Below are positions 1-7,967 of a DNA stretch of 48,648 bases, in pieces. Both the position numbers and the translations under genes were made by a program. The notes under the pieces were generated by a model that ran no database searches, was not told the origin of the DNA, and saw only the letters and a program-made list of their open reading frames with translations. The stretch is taken from positions 1-48,648 of the forward strand of contig CAKUIK010000015.1 in assembly GCA_934661005.1 (NCBI GenBank). Reading direction: 5' to 3'. Source of the DNA: an uncultured Slackia sp. GTDB taxonomy: Bacteria; Actinomycetota; Coriobacteriia; Coriobacteriales; Eggerthellaceae. Position 1 is the stretch's first letter, and each line of letters opens with the position of its first letter.

Positions 1-48
1 GACCTTGGGATTAAGAGTCCCCTGCTCTACCAACTAAGCTAACGATCC
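1..48 (-). tRNA. tRNA-Lys(CTT), cut by the window edge
   Basis: This is the 5' part of a lysine tRNA, read on the minus strand and starting at 48. The anticodon loop reads CTCTTAA, so the anticodon is CTT. It matches the complete copy at 142-217 base for base over the part that is visible. About 30 bases just upstream of both copies are also the same, which indicates a tandem duplication that includes the upstream flank. Confidence 0.93.
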
Positions 49-141
49 AGAAAAGAAAGCATATGTAAAGGTTCGCGCGTTAAACGCAATGTCATCTGCG
101 GCTTAGCTTTCATTCAGCTGCAGCGACACCGAGAGTGCAAG

Positions 142-217
142 TGGTGGATCGTCGGGGACTCGAACCCCGGACCTTGGGATTAAGAGTCCCCTGCTCTACC
201 AACTAAGCTAACGATCC
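142..217 (-). tRNA. tRNA-Lys(CTT)
   Basis: This is a complete 76-nt tRNA with a 7-bp acceptor stem (GGATCGT with ACGATCC), a T-loop and an encoded CCA (TGG on the plus strand at 142-144). The anticodon loop CTCTTAA gives anticodon CTT, which reads AAG (Lys). It lies between tRNA-His and a second identical Lys gene, so the three may be made as one transcript. Confidence 0.97.
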
Positions 218-306
218 AGAAAAGAAAGCATATGTAAAGGTTCGCGGTTTCCCGCAGTCACTGCGAACATAGCTTTCATAGCTCACAATGCCTGTTTTTG
301 AAAAAC

Positions 307-384
307 TGGGGTGGGTGATCGGATTCGAACCGACGACCTCAAGAGCCACAATCTTGCGCCCTAACCAACTAGGCCACACCCACC
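307..384 (-). tRNA. tRNA-His(GTG)
   Basis: The anticodon stem CAAGA/TCTTG encloses the loop TTGTGGC, so the anticodon is GTG (His). The acceptor stem pairs GTGGGTG with CACCCAC. An extra G at the 5' end (position 384) faces a C discriminator, the G-1 feature specific to tRNA-His. CCA is encoded at 307-309. A good promoter lies upstream at 429-457. Confidence 0.96.
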
Positions 385-428
385 ATGTTTCTCGCGCCGT
401 TTGGGTGATGCCCAAGCGGCAAGCGAAT

Positions 429-457
429 ACTATACAGATGTCTTCCCCGCAACGCAA
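429..457 (-). promoter_or_regulatory. promoter of tRNA-His (and perhaps the Lys genes)
   Basis: On the minus strand there is a -35 box TTGCGT (452-457), a 17-bp spacer and a -10 box TATAGT (429-434), about 45 bases upstream of the mature tRNA-His 5' end. Both boxes are near consensus. Confidence 0.6.
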
Positions 458-547
458 CCCCCTTTTTAAAAAATTTTTCGTGAGAGTCAAAACCGCAGGT
501 CAGAAAGAAGGGAAACAACAATTCGAGAATGCCCGCTCGAACACAGG

Positions 548-700
548 CCAGCGAGCATGGGTTCCGGCGAGCCGGATCGGCCCGAAAGAGGAGCGAAGCG
601 TACCTGGAAGGTACGTGAGCGACGATTGAGGGGCGAGGCGGCCGCCGGAGCCCGGCGCAGCGTCGACAAAAAACGCCGTTCGGCAGAACGGCGTTTGACA
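548..700. repeat. dispersed palindromic repeat, family 2, copy A
   Basis: This stretch of about 150 bp matches 35377-35525 along most of its length, with shared blocks such as GCGAGCATGGGTTC, GCGAAGCGTAC and GCGCAGCGTCGA in the same order. It contains an internal hairpin GCGTACC/GGTACGT and ends in the stem AACGCCGTTC/GAACGGCGTT. I see no protein-coding signal. The rest of the gap between tRNA-His and tRNA-Arg holds only the tRNA-Arg relic and small hairpins. Confidence 0.75.
671..696 (-). terminator. duplicated terminator hairpin
   Basis: This is a perfect stem AAACGCCGTTC / GAACGGCGTTT with a 4-base loop, followed on the minus strand by a run of T. It is nearly the same as the terminator behind tRNA-Arg at 859-884. 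Confidence 0.6.
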
Positions 701-703
701 TCG

Positions 704-723
704 ATGGTGCCCCCGGCGGGAAT
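704..723 (-). pseudogene. relic of the tRNA-Arg 3' end
   Basis: These twenty bases are identical to the 3' end of tRNA-Arg (893-912), including the encoded CCA and the acceptor arm. After that the similarity stops and there is no anticodon or D-arm. Together with the hairpin at 671-696 it forms a 53-bp duplication of the region 859-911. Confidence 0.75.
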
Positions 724-782
724 CCCGGTCGCGCTGCGCGCGCCCTAGCCTCTCGGGCTTACGCCCTCGAGCGAATTCCTAA

Positions 783-805
783 AAACCGCCCACTGGGCGG
801 TTTTC
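783..805. terminator. bidirectional hairpin
   Basis: The hairpin AAAACCGCCCA/TGGGCGGTTTT is flanked by A and T runs, so it could end transcripts in either direction. It lies in the non-coding stretch between the tRNA-Arg relic and tRNA-Arg. An EcoRI-like GAATTCC inverted pair encloses it. Confidence 0.45.
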
Positions 806-858
806 TTGACGGAATTCCACCTCATCGGTTCGATTCCGCCGAGGGTAGATAAAAATGA

Positions 859-884
859 AAACGCCGCTCGGTAGAACGGCGTTT
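859..884 (-). terminator. terminator of tRNA-Arg
   Basis: The stem AAACGCCG/CGGCGTTT on the minus strand is followed by a T-rich tail, directly behind the tRNA-Arg CCA end. Confidence 0.6.
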
Positions 885-892
885 AATTTTAA

Positions 893-968
893 TGGTGCCC
901 CCGGCGGGAATCGAACCCACAACCATCGGATTAGAAGTCCGGTGCTCTATCCGTTGAGCCACGGGGGC
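893..968 (-). tRNA. tRNA-Arg(TCT)
   Basis: This is a complete 76-nt tRNA with acceptor stem GCCCCCG/CGGGGGC and encoded CCA at 893-895. The anticodon loop CTTCTAA gives TCT, which reads AGA (Arg). A -10 box TATAAT (983-988, minus strand) lies just upstream, before the end of rsfS. Confidence 0.96.
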
Positions 969-1018
969 TTGTGCAGCGTTTTATTATATACGAAGCTGCG
1001 GCAATATCGGCTTGTTAA

Positions 1019-1411
1019 TTATTCGGCGTCATCGGTTTTCGGCTCGTCGGGCTCGAAATCGATCGTAGGAGCGTCGTTCCACACCTCTTCGAGGCGATAG
1101 TAGTCGCGGCCCTCGGGCTGGAAGCAGTGCACAACAAAATCGCCGAAGTCGAGCAGGGCCCAGAAACCCTCGTCGGCGCCTTCGATGCCGAACGGCTTCA
1201 CACCGGCCTCTTTGACCTCGGCTTCTTCAATGGCTTCGAGCACGGCGGCAACCTGGCGGTTGTTCTGCGCAGTCACAATGACAAAGAAGTCAGTCACGCT
1301 CACGAGTTCGCGAACGTCTTGAATCACGATGTCGGTGGCCTTCTTGGAATCGGCAGCTTTCGCAGCAATCATCACTTTCTCAAGGGCGGTAAGTCCTTTG
1401 TCTTTTGCCAT
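1019..1411 (-). CDS. rsfS: ribosomal silencing factor RsfS
   Basis: This 130-residue protein is of the RsfS (DUF143) family, which binds ribosomal protein L14 and blocks subunit joining under starvation. Family features are the N-terminal ALEKVMIAAKAADSKKA helix, TDFFVIVTAQNNRQVAAV, and the WALLDFGDFVVHCFQPEGRDYY core. The C-terminal acidic tail of about 20 residues is longer than the minimum. The ATG at 1411 was chosen because AGAAAGGAT lies just upstream and the family usually starts here; the open frame further upstream only shadows yqeK. It is the last gene of the rplU-to-rsfS cluster, as is usual in Actinobacteria. Confidence 0.93.
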   Translation of the reverse strand: MAKDKGLTALEKVMIAAKAADSKKATDIVIQDVRELVSVTDFFVIVTAQNNRQVAAVLEAIEEAEVKEAGVKPFGIEGADEGFWALLDFGDFVVHCFQPEGRDYYRLEEVWNDAPTIDFEPDEPKTDDAE

Positions 1412-1454
1412 TCGACATATCCTTTCTAAGCGTATTGGGCAGGCGCCCAACGGT

Positions 1455-2489
1455 TTACTGAATGGGGATAATGCGCGCGCCGCTTGGCGTGCGCTCCACC
1501 ACAGGTTGCCCATTCGTCTTTTCGCCAGACGCGCATTGGCTTTCAGCCTCAGCGGTAGCGACAGCTTCGGGCCCAACCTGAACGGCAGTCTCGAGTCGGG
1601 CCTTCCCGCGGGCTTCAAGCTTTGCGCGCGCCTCGGCCGCTTCAGCCTGCATTTTCGCGCGCTTTTCCTCGCGCACGCGCTCACGTTCTTCAGCCGCCTT
1701 GCGGGCAAGCGCCATTTGCTGCTCCGCCTCACGCGCCAACTGCTCACGACGAGCGATTTCAGCGGCAAGCAATTGAGCTTCGGAGGTTTCACCTTCGGCC
1801 GGCTTACTCTGGGCAGCGCGTTCGGCCTCAAGGCGTTCCTTACGCGCAACGACCAGGGAATTGTACACGTCAAGCGACGGCGGCGCCACTACCATGTCGG
1901 CAGAAAGCAGATACATGAAGTTGGCCTTGTAGGTGCGATAGAACAGCTCTTCCAGGCACACCTCGCCCACTGCGGCACGCAGGCCTTCGATATCGGGGAA
2001 ATCGCGGCCAGGCTCAATGATATCGGCCACGAACACCACCATATCCAAATCGGACATGCCTACCGCGCCGCACGTGTGGCGGCCAATCGCCTGCAGCACA
2101 GCATCGGAAAGCTCGGGGAATTCGTCGCGCAGCGTCGCCGCGGCCGTCCACGAATGCAACACGCCGGTCGCATGCTCGCGCACTTCTTTGCCCGCAAGCT
2201 TGAGCTTTTTCGCCTTGCGCTTAAGTTCGTCGCTCGTCAACGACTTATCCCAATCGTGCAGAAGCCCCGCAACGGCCGCCTCGTTCTGATCAACGCCATA
2301 AATGCGGGCCAGCTGTTCGGCGGCTTGGGAAACGCCAAGCGAATGACGGTAGCGCGACGCTTTCACGCGCGCCTGCAGCGCCTGGCGCATCTCATCAAAG
2401 CGATCGGGAGAAATAACCGCCGCCTGCGCGCAGCACTCCTGCTGCTTCTTCATCTTCTTTTCTTTTTTCTTCGATTTGGCCTTGGCCAT
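1455..2489 (-). CDS. yqeK: YqeK-type HD-domain phosphohydrolase with long coiled-coil tail
   Basis: This is a 344-residue protein. After a Lys-rich start, residues 30-220 form an HD domain with metal-ligand motifs RHSLGV, GLLHDWDK (H78, D79), HATGVLHSW and GRHTCGAVGMSDLD, as in YqeK, which hydrolyses diadenosine tetraphosphate. Residues 225-310 are an Ala/Glu/Arg-rich coiled coil, followed by a short variable tail. Typical YqeK is about 190 residues, so the tail is an addition whose role I cannot tell. The ATG at 2489 has GAGGGG about 8 bases upstream. Position between nadD and rsfS is the normal one for yqeK. Confidence 0.88.
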   Translation of the reverse strand: MAKAKSKKKEKKMKKQQECCAQAAVISPDRFDEMRQALQARVKASRYRHSLGVSQAAEQLARIYGVDQNEAAVAGLLHDWDKSLTSDELKRKAKKLKLAGKEVREHATGVLHSWTAAATLRDEFPELSDAVLQAIGRHTCGAVGMSDLDMVVFVADIIEPGRDFPDIEGLRAAVGEVCLEELFYRTYKANFMYLLSADMVVAPPSLDVYNSLVVARKERLEAERAAQSKPAEGETSEAQLLAAEIARREQLAREAEQQMALARKAAEERERVREEKRAKMQAEAAEARAKLEARGKARLETAVQVGPEAVATAEAESQCASGEKTNGQPVVERTPSGARIIPIQ

Positions 2490-2519
2490 ATCAATCGCCC
2501 CTCGCATACGTCCAGCGGC

Positions 2520-3236
2520 TTAACGCTGGTAGAGCCCGTGTGACTCGATATAGTCTGCCACAACCGCAGGCACCAAATCGCGGATGGAGCGGCCCTGGCG
2601 AACTTTTTCCCTTAAATCGGTAGAAGACACATCCATACGAGGCATCTCTACCTGCAAAACTTCGCGCGCACCAATGATTTGGGCAAGGTGAGAAAGACCG
2701 CGTTCGTCAAGCATCACGTCGCCGCGCTGCGACACTACGGCGAACCTCGCAAGGCTGCCAAGCTCGCTTGCTTCGCGCCACTCCCCCAAACGCACGGCGG
2801 CATCGGCACCCATGAGAAAGCACAGCTCGACGCTGGCGGGAAGGGCCGCGCGCAACGCTCGCAGCGTATCGACCGTATAGGTTTCGCCGGCGCGATCGAT
2901 TTCCATGCGGCTTGCAGCAAAACGGTCGTCGCCTTCGATAGCAGCCTGAACCATGGCGAAGCGGTCTTCCGCAGACGTCAAGGCGCGCCCATGCTTCATC
3001 CATGGATCGCCCGCAACTACAAACAACACGTCCGAAAGGTCGAGCGATTCACATGCGCGGCGCGCGATTTCAAGATGGCCATTGTGAATGGGGTCGAACG
3101 TGCCTCCCATAACCCCCAAGCGGCGCGGGAGCCCATCGGCGCCAACCCTCGCGAGGAAGTCGAGCTCGCCCGAGCGCGCGAGAGAGCCGCAGCCTGCGCG
3201 CAAAAACTCGCCCCCATTCAAGCCCCCGTTCGCCAC
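2520..3236 (-). CDS. nadD: nicotinate-nucleotide adenylyltransferase
   Basis: NadD joins nicotinate mononucleotide and ATP to give deamido-NAD. The sequence shows the nucleotidyltransferase motif GGTFDPIHNGHL, the FVVAGDPWMKHG and FLMGADAAVRLGEW segments, and the C-terminal SSTDLREKVRQG motif (the ISSTxxR signature). The GTG at 3236 comes immediately after the proA stop and has GAGG upstream, giving 238 residues. This leaves about 36 residues before the usual start of the fold, so a later start (for example TTG near residue 11) is possible. It is translationally coupled to proA. Confidence 0.9.
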   Translation of the reverse strand: MANGGLNGGEFLRAGCGSLARSGELDFLARVGADGLPRRLGVMGGTFDPIHNGHLEIARRACESLDLSDVLFVVAGDPWMKHGRALTSAEDRFAMVQAAIEGDDRFAASRMEIDRAGETYTVDTLRALRAALPASVELCFLMGADAAVRLGEWREASELGSLARFAVVSQRGDVMLDERGLSHLAQIIGAREVLQVEMPRMDVSSTDLREKVRQGRSIRDLVPAVVADYIESHGLYQR

Positions 3237-3237
3237 G

Positions 3238-4536
3238 CTAGCCTCGCACCTGCCCCGAACCACGAAGCTGGTACTTATACGTGGTGAGCGCCTCAAGCGC
3301 GAAAGGTCCACGCGCATGAAGTTTCTGCGTCGAGATGCCGATTTCCGCGCCCAAGCCGAAGCAGCCTCCATCGGTGAAGCGAGTTGAGGCATTAGCGTAC
3401 ACCGCGGCGGCATCGACGCCCGCGAGGAATTCTTCAATTGCGGCACGGCCCATCTGACTCGTTTCGTCGGCGACGATGCACTCGGAATGCTTCGTGCCAT
3501 AGCGATTGATATGCTCAACCGCCTCCTCGACGCCAGAAACCGCCTTCACGCTTATCTCGAGCGCGAGGTATTCGCGGCCCCAGTCGTCGTCGGTCGCATC
3601 GACGAAATTCGAAAGCACCGCATCGCCCGCGCGCTCGGCCGCGTGTCGAGCAGTTGCATCGCCATGAATCGTCACGCCGGCACGCGCGAGCGCGGCCAAA
3701 GCCTTCGGCAGGAAGTCGGCAGCGATGGATTCATCGACCAGAAGCGATTCGCACGCATTGCATACGCCCACGCGCTGCGTTTTCGCATTCAGCAGAATGG
3801 CGCAAGCGCGGTCGAAATCGGCCGTTTCGTGCACATAGGTATGGCAATTGCCCGTGCCCGTTTCGATGACAGGAACCCTCGAGCATTCGATGCAATGTCG
3901 AATAAGGCCAGCTCCGCCGCGCGGAATAAGCACATCGACAATGCCGTGAAGTTGCATGAGCGCATCGGTCGCGCTGCGATCGGTAGTCTCGATGAAGGAA
4001 ATGCAATCGGCGGGAAGCCCCACGGAAGAGACCGCCTGGCGCAACGCGGAAACGATGGCCGCGTTGGAATGAAGGGCCTGCGAGCCGCCGCGCAGCACGC
4101 ACGCGTTGCCCGACTTCAGGCAAATGCCCGCAGCGTCGGCCGTGACGTTTGGACGAGCCTCATACACCATGGCGACAACGCCCAGAGCCACGCTCACGCG
4201 CGTAAGGTCGATGCCGCCTTCCAATTCGCGGTGCTCGAGCACGCGTCCCAACGGGTCGGGCAAGCCGGCAAGCGATTCGAGGGCATCGGCCATGGCATGA
4301 ATGCGGCCTTCGTCCAAATAGAGCCTGTCAAGCAAGCCAGACGACATGCCGGCGACCTCGCCAGCTTCCATGTCGACCGCATTGCCCGCAACGATGTCGG
4401 CAACGTGCTCGCGAAGCGATGCAGCCATGGCGAAAAGCGCTTGGTTGCGAACCTCTTCGGAAGCGCGCCCCACCGCATGCGAAGCCGCCTGCGCGCGAAG
4501 CGCAATATCACGAACCGATTCTTCGATTGAGGCCAT
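3238..4536 (-). CDS. proA: glutamate-5-semialdehyde dehydrogenase (gamma-glutamyl phosphate reductase)
   Basis: This 432-residue protein carries out the second step of proline synthesis, NADPH-dependent reduction of gamma-glutamyl phosphate. Motifs include VYEARPNVTADAAG, LKSGNACVLRGG, VPVIETGTGNCHTYV and the catalytic-cysteine segment RVGVCNACESLLV. The ATG at 4536 has GGAG six bases upstream, so it is preferred over an in-frame TTG twelve bases earlier. proB lies upstream, separated by 353 bp of palindromic repeats. The C-terminus abuts nadD. Confidence 0.95.
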   Translation of the reverse strand: MASIEESVRDIALRAQAASHAVGRASEEVRNQALFAMAASLREHVADIVAGNAVDMEAGEVAGMSSGLLDRLYLDEGRIHAMADALESLAGLPDPLGRVLEHRELEGGIDLTRVSVALGVVAMVYEARPNVTADAAGICLKSGNACVLRGGSQALHSNAAIVSALRQAVSSVGLPADCISFIETTDRSATDALMQLHGIVDVLIPRGGAGLIRHCIECSRVPVIETGTGNCHTYVHETADFDRACAILLNAKTQRVGVCNACESLLVDESIAADFLPKALAALARAGVTIHGDATARHAAERAGDAVLSNFVDATDDDWGREYLALEISVKAVSGVEEAVEHINRYGTKHSECIVADETSQMGRAAIEEFLAGVDAAAVYANASTRFTDGGCFGLGAEIGISTQKLHARGPFALEALTTYKYQLRGSGQVRG

Positions 4537-4566
4537 CTTTGTCTCCAATCAAACGCACCTGCGCCG

Positions 4567-4680
4567 TTTCGCATCGGGCGTGCGGATCCGCAAGATTCCG
4601 CACGAGCCGAACAGCCCAGTGGGCTGTTCGTGCGAGCCAGGACTTGCCCGAAGCGGAGCCGCATGCCCGATGCGAAACAG
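4567..4680. repeat. modular palindromic repeat, family 1, copy R1
   Basis: Outer arms starting GTTTCGCATCGGGCGTGCGG pair with a 3' arm ending CCCGATGCGAAAC (19 of 20 positions). Inside are a local stem CGTGCGGA/TCCGCACG, then the hairpin CGAACAGCCCA/TGGGCTGTTCG, then the shared tail TGCGAGCCAGGACTTG. This and the next copy fill the gap between proB and proA. Nothing in the gap looks coding. Confidence 0.8.
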
Positions 4681-4721
4681 CCCTCGTTTTCCTTCGGAGG
4701 ATAATCCACTGACTTGGATTG

Positions 4722-4870
4722 ACGTGCGGATCCGATAGATTCCGCACGTTGAAATGCCCAGTGGGCGTTTCAATCCCACAATTCTGCGCCCGAGCGGGCG
4801 CGTTGCCGCTCGGCAAAGCCGAAGCGCAACTGCGAGCCAGGACTGACCGAGGCGGAGCCGCATCCCCCAT
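4722..4870. repeat. modular palindromic repeat, family 1, copy R2
   Basis: It starts with the same local stem CGTGCGGA/TCCGCACG as R1, followed by a hairpin with different bases (TGAAATGCCCA/TGGGCGTTTCA) and then TGCGAGCCAGGACT and GCGGAGCCGCAT as in R1. An additional hairpin (CGCCCGAGCGGGCG) lies in the middle. The outer arms are weaker than in the other copies. Confidence 0.7.
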
Positions 4871-4889
4871 ACGAGACGGCTCCGATTGC

Positions 4890-5993
4890 TTACTCGAACA
4901 AGATTAGTTCATCGCGATGCACAGCGACGTCGGCTTTTCCCGAACGCATCGATTCGGCAGAGCAACGAGCAAGGCCGCGCCCGATGACGAACCCGTCTTC
5001 ATCAATTACATCGACCACGTCTTCCGCTTCGAACTCGCCCTCGACGTTCTTCACACCCACAGCGAGCAGCGAAGCACCGTCTTCGACGATGGCGCGAGCG
5101 GCGCCCTCATCGACGAGCAGCGAGCCTTTCACGGAATCGCCCAGGGCGATCCAGAGCTTGCGCGGCGTGATTTCGTGCGGAACGTCGGCGCCCGTGAACA
5201 GCGTGCCAATGGGATCGTCAGCGAGCGAGCGCACAACAGCGTCTTCAGCACGACCGCTGCAAATGACGAGCGGAATGCCCGCGGCACCGAGCACGCGTGC
5301 GCTCGTAAGCTTGGTGATCATGCCACCCGAGCCAACAGCGCTGCCTGCGCCCGACGCGCCGGCAAGAATTTCGGGCGTAATGCGATCGACGCGCTTGATA
5401 AGCGTGGCAGACGGGTCGGTTTTGGGGTTCGACGTATACAGGCCATCGATGTCGCTCAGAATAACGACGCGGTCGGCGTTCGCGAGGCACGCGACAAGCG
5501 CCGCGAGCGTGTCGTTGTCGCCGAACTTGATTTGCTCAACCGACACGGTGTCGTTCTCGTTCACGATGGGCACGGCGTTCAATTCCACAAGGCGGCGGAA
5601 CGTGTCGCGCGCGTGCAGGTAGGCGTTGCGATCGGCAGTATCGCGACGCGTGAGCAGCACGAGCGACGTAAGCATGCCGTATGGCGAAAACACCTGGTCA
5701 TATGCGGCAAGAAGCGCGCGCTGGCCAACGCTTGCAGCAGCCTGCACGGTAGGCATATCGTCAGGGCGTCGCAATGGCAAACCCAGCGCCTCAAGCCCGC
5801 ACGGAATGGCTCCCGAGCTCACGATAATCACGCGCCAGCCCTCGCGGCGCACACGCGCAACCTGATGCGCCAAGTCGGCGAGATAAGCGCGGTCGCACTT
5901 GCCCTCGTCGTCGGTCAGCGTATTCGAGCCGATTTTAATAACGGCGGTCTTGTACGCCTTCGCGCTTGCGGAAGTTTCTGCAGCCATGCCCAT
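4890..5993 (-). CDS. proB: glutamate 5-kinase
   Basis: This 367-residue protein carries out the first step of proline synthesis, phosphorylation of glutamate. The amino acid kinase domain covers about residues 12-260 with VIKIGSNTLTD, IIVSSGAIPCGLEALG, VPIVNENDTVS, FGDNDTLAALVA and SGGMITKLTSARVLG. A PUA domain (about 280-365) with SLLAVGVKNVEGEFEAEDVVDV completes the long form of the enzyme. The ATG at 5993 follows AAGG; a second ATG six bases on is equally possible. The gene starts 15 bp behind obgE. Confidence 0.95.
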   Translation of the reverse strand: MGMAAETSASAKAYKTAVIKIGSNTLTDDEGKCDRAYLADLAHQVARVRREGWRVIIVSSGAIPCGLEALGLPLRRPDDMPTVQAAASVGQRALLAAYDQVFSPYGMLTSLVLLTRRDTADRNAYLHARDTFRRLVELNAVPIVNENDTVSVEQIKFGDNDTLAALVACLANADRVVILSDIDGLYTSNPKTDPSATLIKRVDRITPEILAGASGAGSAVGSGGMITKLTSARVLGAAGIPLVICSGRAEDAVVRSLADDPIGTLFTGADVPHEITPRKLWIALGDSVKGSLLVDEGAARAIVEDGASLLAVGVKNVEGEFEAEDVVDVIDEDGFVIGRGLARCSAESMRSGKADVAVHRDELILFE

Positions 5994-6008
5994 CACGCCT
6001 TCACTATG

Positions 6009-7406
6009 CTAGTCGTCGAGTTCGGCGAAGATGTCTTCGGTCGACTCAGCCGTCTCAAATTCAAACGCGCGTCCGAGAATGCGAATCTCGTCGCCATTCA
6101 CAGCGCCCGCCTTGAGCAGTTCTTTCTCCAGGCCCAAACGATTGAAGCGGTGCTGCAAGAACGACAGCGCCTCATCGTTTTCCCAGTCGGTTTGCACAAC
6201 CATGCGTTCGATTTGCACGCCTTCCACGCGGAAAATGCCGTCGGAAAGCTTGCGCACGGTGAACCTGCGGTCGCGCTGCTCGCGCTTGTGCTGCCACACC
6301 TGATCGTACTGAACCTCGCCCGCCTGGGCCTCTTTGGCGGCGGTACGCAGCTCGAACACCTTGTCGGCGATAGCATGAATGAGCGAGTCGACGCCCTTGC
6401 CCGTGAGCGCGGAAATCTCGAATACGCGCGAAGCCTCGTCGACGCCGTCGGCGAATTCGTTGCCGTTCGCGGCGGCGATGGCGTCTTTGCGCACTTCTTC
6501 CTTCAAGCGGCGCACGGCGTCTTCGGTGCCGGGAACGTCGACTTTGTTGGCAACCACAATGCGGGGGCGCTGCGCCAGCTCATCGGCGTACATCGCAAGC
6601 TCGTTGTTGATGATGCGATAGTCCTCCACCGGGTCACGACCCTCATAGCCACCCGTCATGTCGACGACGTGCACGATGAGCGCAGTGCGCTCGATATGGC
6701 GAAGGAACTCGTGGCCCAGACCTTTGCCCTGGTGGGCACCTTCAATAAGGCCGGGAATATCGGCCACGACGAAGTTGTGCTCGTCGCCCTGCACGACGCC
6801 CAAGTTCGGCACGAGCGTGGTGAAGGGATAGTCGGCGATTTTGGGTCGGGCGGCGCTCATGCGGGCGATCAGCGAGCTTTTGCCCGCGGAAGGCACGCCA
6901 ACGAGAGCGGCATCGGCCATAAGCTTCATCTCGAGCTCGATCCAGCATTCCTGCGCGGGCTCGCCAAGCTCAGCGAACGCGGGAGCGCGACGCGTAGACG
7001 TCACGAAATGAATGTTGCCGCGGCCGCCATGGCCGCCTTCCGCGACAATGACGCGCTCGCCGTCGTGCGTAAGGTCGGCGATAAGCTCGCCAGTTTCCTT
7101 CTTATCTTCGAAATATTCATGCACCACCGTGCCCACGGGGACTTTCAGAATAAGATCGTCGCCCGTTGCGCCATGCATGCGCTTGCCCATACCGTGAGTG
7201 CCGCGCGTTGCCTTAAAATGATGCTTGAAGCGGTAGTCGAGCAGCGAGGAGACCGACTGATCGGCTTCGAGCACGACGTTGCCGCCGTGGCCGCCGTCGC
7301 CGCCATCGGGGCCGCCCTTGGGAACATGCGCCTCGCGGCGGAAGCTCAAGCAGCCCGCGCCGCCATCGCCGCCCTTCACGTAAATGCGTACTTTGTCTAC
7401 GAACAT
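6009..7406 (-). CDS. obgE: Obg GTPase (ribosome assembly)
   Basis: A 465-residue GTPase needed for large ribosomal subunit maturation. Domains in order: glycine-rich Obg fold (about 1-158, with GGDGGAGCLSFRREA and GGPDGGDGGHGGNV), the G domain (about 159-335) with GVPSAGKSSL, DIPGLIEGAHQGKGLG and NKVD, and a C-terminal OCT domain (about 365-445). The acidic tail is short. The ATG at 7406 has AGGAA upstream and is where the family starts. The gene sits behind rpmA and has its own likely -10 box at 7541-7546. Confidence 0.96.
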   Translation of the reverse strand: MFVDKVRIYVKGGDGGAGCLSFRREAHVPKGGPDGGDGGHGGNVVLEADQSVSSLLDYRFKHHFKATRGTHGMGKRMHGATGDDLILKVPVGTVVHEYFEDKKETGELIADLTHDGERVIVAEGGHGGRGNIHFVTSTRRAPAFAELGEPAQECWIELEMKLMADAALVGVPSAGKSSLIARMSAARPKIADYPFTTLVPNLGVVQGDEHNFVVADIPGLIEGAHQGKGLGHEFLRHIERTALIVHVVDMTGGYEGRDPVEDYRIINNELAMYADELAQRPRIVVANKVDVPGTEDAVRRLKEEVRKDAIAAANGNEFADGVDEASRVFEISALTGKGVDSLIHAIADKVFELRTAAKEAQAGEVQYDQVWQHKREQRDRRFTVRKLSDGIFRVEGVQIERMVVQTDWENDEALSFLQHRFNRLGLEKELLKAGAVNGDEIRILGRAFEFETAESTEDIFAELDD

Positions 7407-7540
7407 AGCGTTCCTATCGATATCGTTGGGGCATATCGCCGCCTGCGCGCCGCCTGCCCAAGCCTGTGCCGCGCCGCATGAGACGCCCAATGAATTGAGG
7501 CTTGCGGTGCGCTTTCTTTCAAGAAAAAACGTGTTCTCGA

Positions 7541-7546
7541 ATTATA
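7541..7546 (-). promoter_or_regulatory. possible -10 box for obgE
   Basis: TATAAT is present on the minus strand about 135 bases upstream of obgE. I see no convincing -35 box, so this is weakly supported. The stretch 7407-7655 otherwise holds an rpmA 3' hairpin (AAAAAGC/GCTTTTT, 7581-7621). Confidence 0.35.
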
Positions 7547-7655
7547 CGCATGCACCTGCGCCAATACGGCGCGCACACCTCAAATACGGAAAAAGCCCGC
7601 CGCAAAAGCGACGAGCTTTTTCCTCCCCTTATGAAACCCCTCTGGTTGCGTGAGG

Positions 7656-7940
7656 CTATTCAGCGCTCTCGGTGGTCAGAGGACGAACATGCACAAAGCG
7701 GCGATAGCCCTTGTTGCGGCGGGTGCTCTTCGTGAATTCCACGGTGCCCTCGCACAGAGCGAACAGGGTGTCGTCTTTGCCACGGCCGACGTTCTCGCCG
7801 GGATGGAAGTGGGTGCCACGCTGGCGAACGATGATGTTGCCGGTGATGACGTGCTCGCCACCAAAGCGCTTCACGCCAAGTCGCTGGGAATGAGAGTCGC
7901 GGCCGTTACGGGTGGAGCCAAGACCTTTTTTATGAGCCAT
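7656..7940 (-). CDS. rpmA: 50S ribosomal protein L27
   Basis: A 94-residue L27 with the family start MAHKKGLGSTRNGRDSHSQR and the GEHVITGNIIVRQRGT core. The N-terminus begins directly at MAHKK, so it lacks the cleavable extension found in Firmicutes L27. It lies 27 bp behind rplU in the same transcript. Confidence 0.97.
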   Translation of the reverse strand: MAHKKGLGSTRNGRDSHSQRLGVKRFGGEHVITGNIIVRQRGTHFHPGENVGRGKDDTLFALCEGTVEFTKSTRRNKGYRRFVHVRPLTTESAE

Positions 7941-7967
7941 GAGTAATCTACCTACCTTCTAAACTAA

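Noticed and set aside
203..748. Short open frames over the tRNA region
   Set aside because: They run through tRNA genes and palindromic repeats and have no ribosome sites or recognisable products.
806..850. T-arm-like sequence on the plus strand (CGGTTCGATTCCG)
   Set aside because: No acceptor, D-arm or anticodon arm fits around it, so it is not a tRNA.
1412..1873. N-terminal extension of the rsfS frame
   Set aside because: It lies inside yqeK on the same strand in another frame, and the family start with a ribosome site is at 1411.
4537..4548. Upstream TTG start for proA
   Set aside because: It falls within the ribosome site of the ATG at 4536, so it cannot be the main start.
4917..7481. 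854-codon open frame on the plus strand
   Set aside because: It is antisense to proB and obgE, has no family features, and is the usual by-product of GC-rich codon use.
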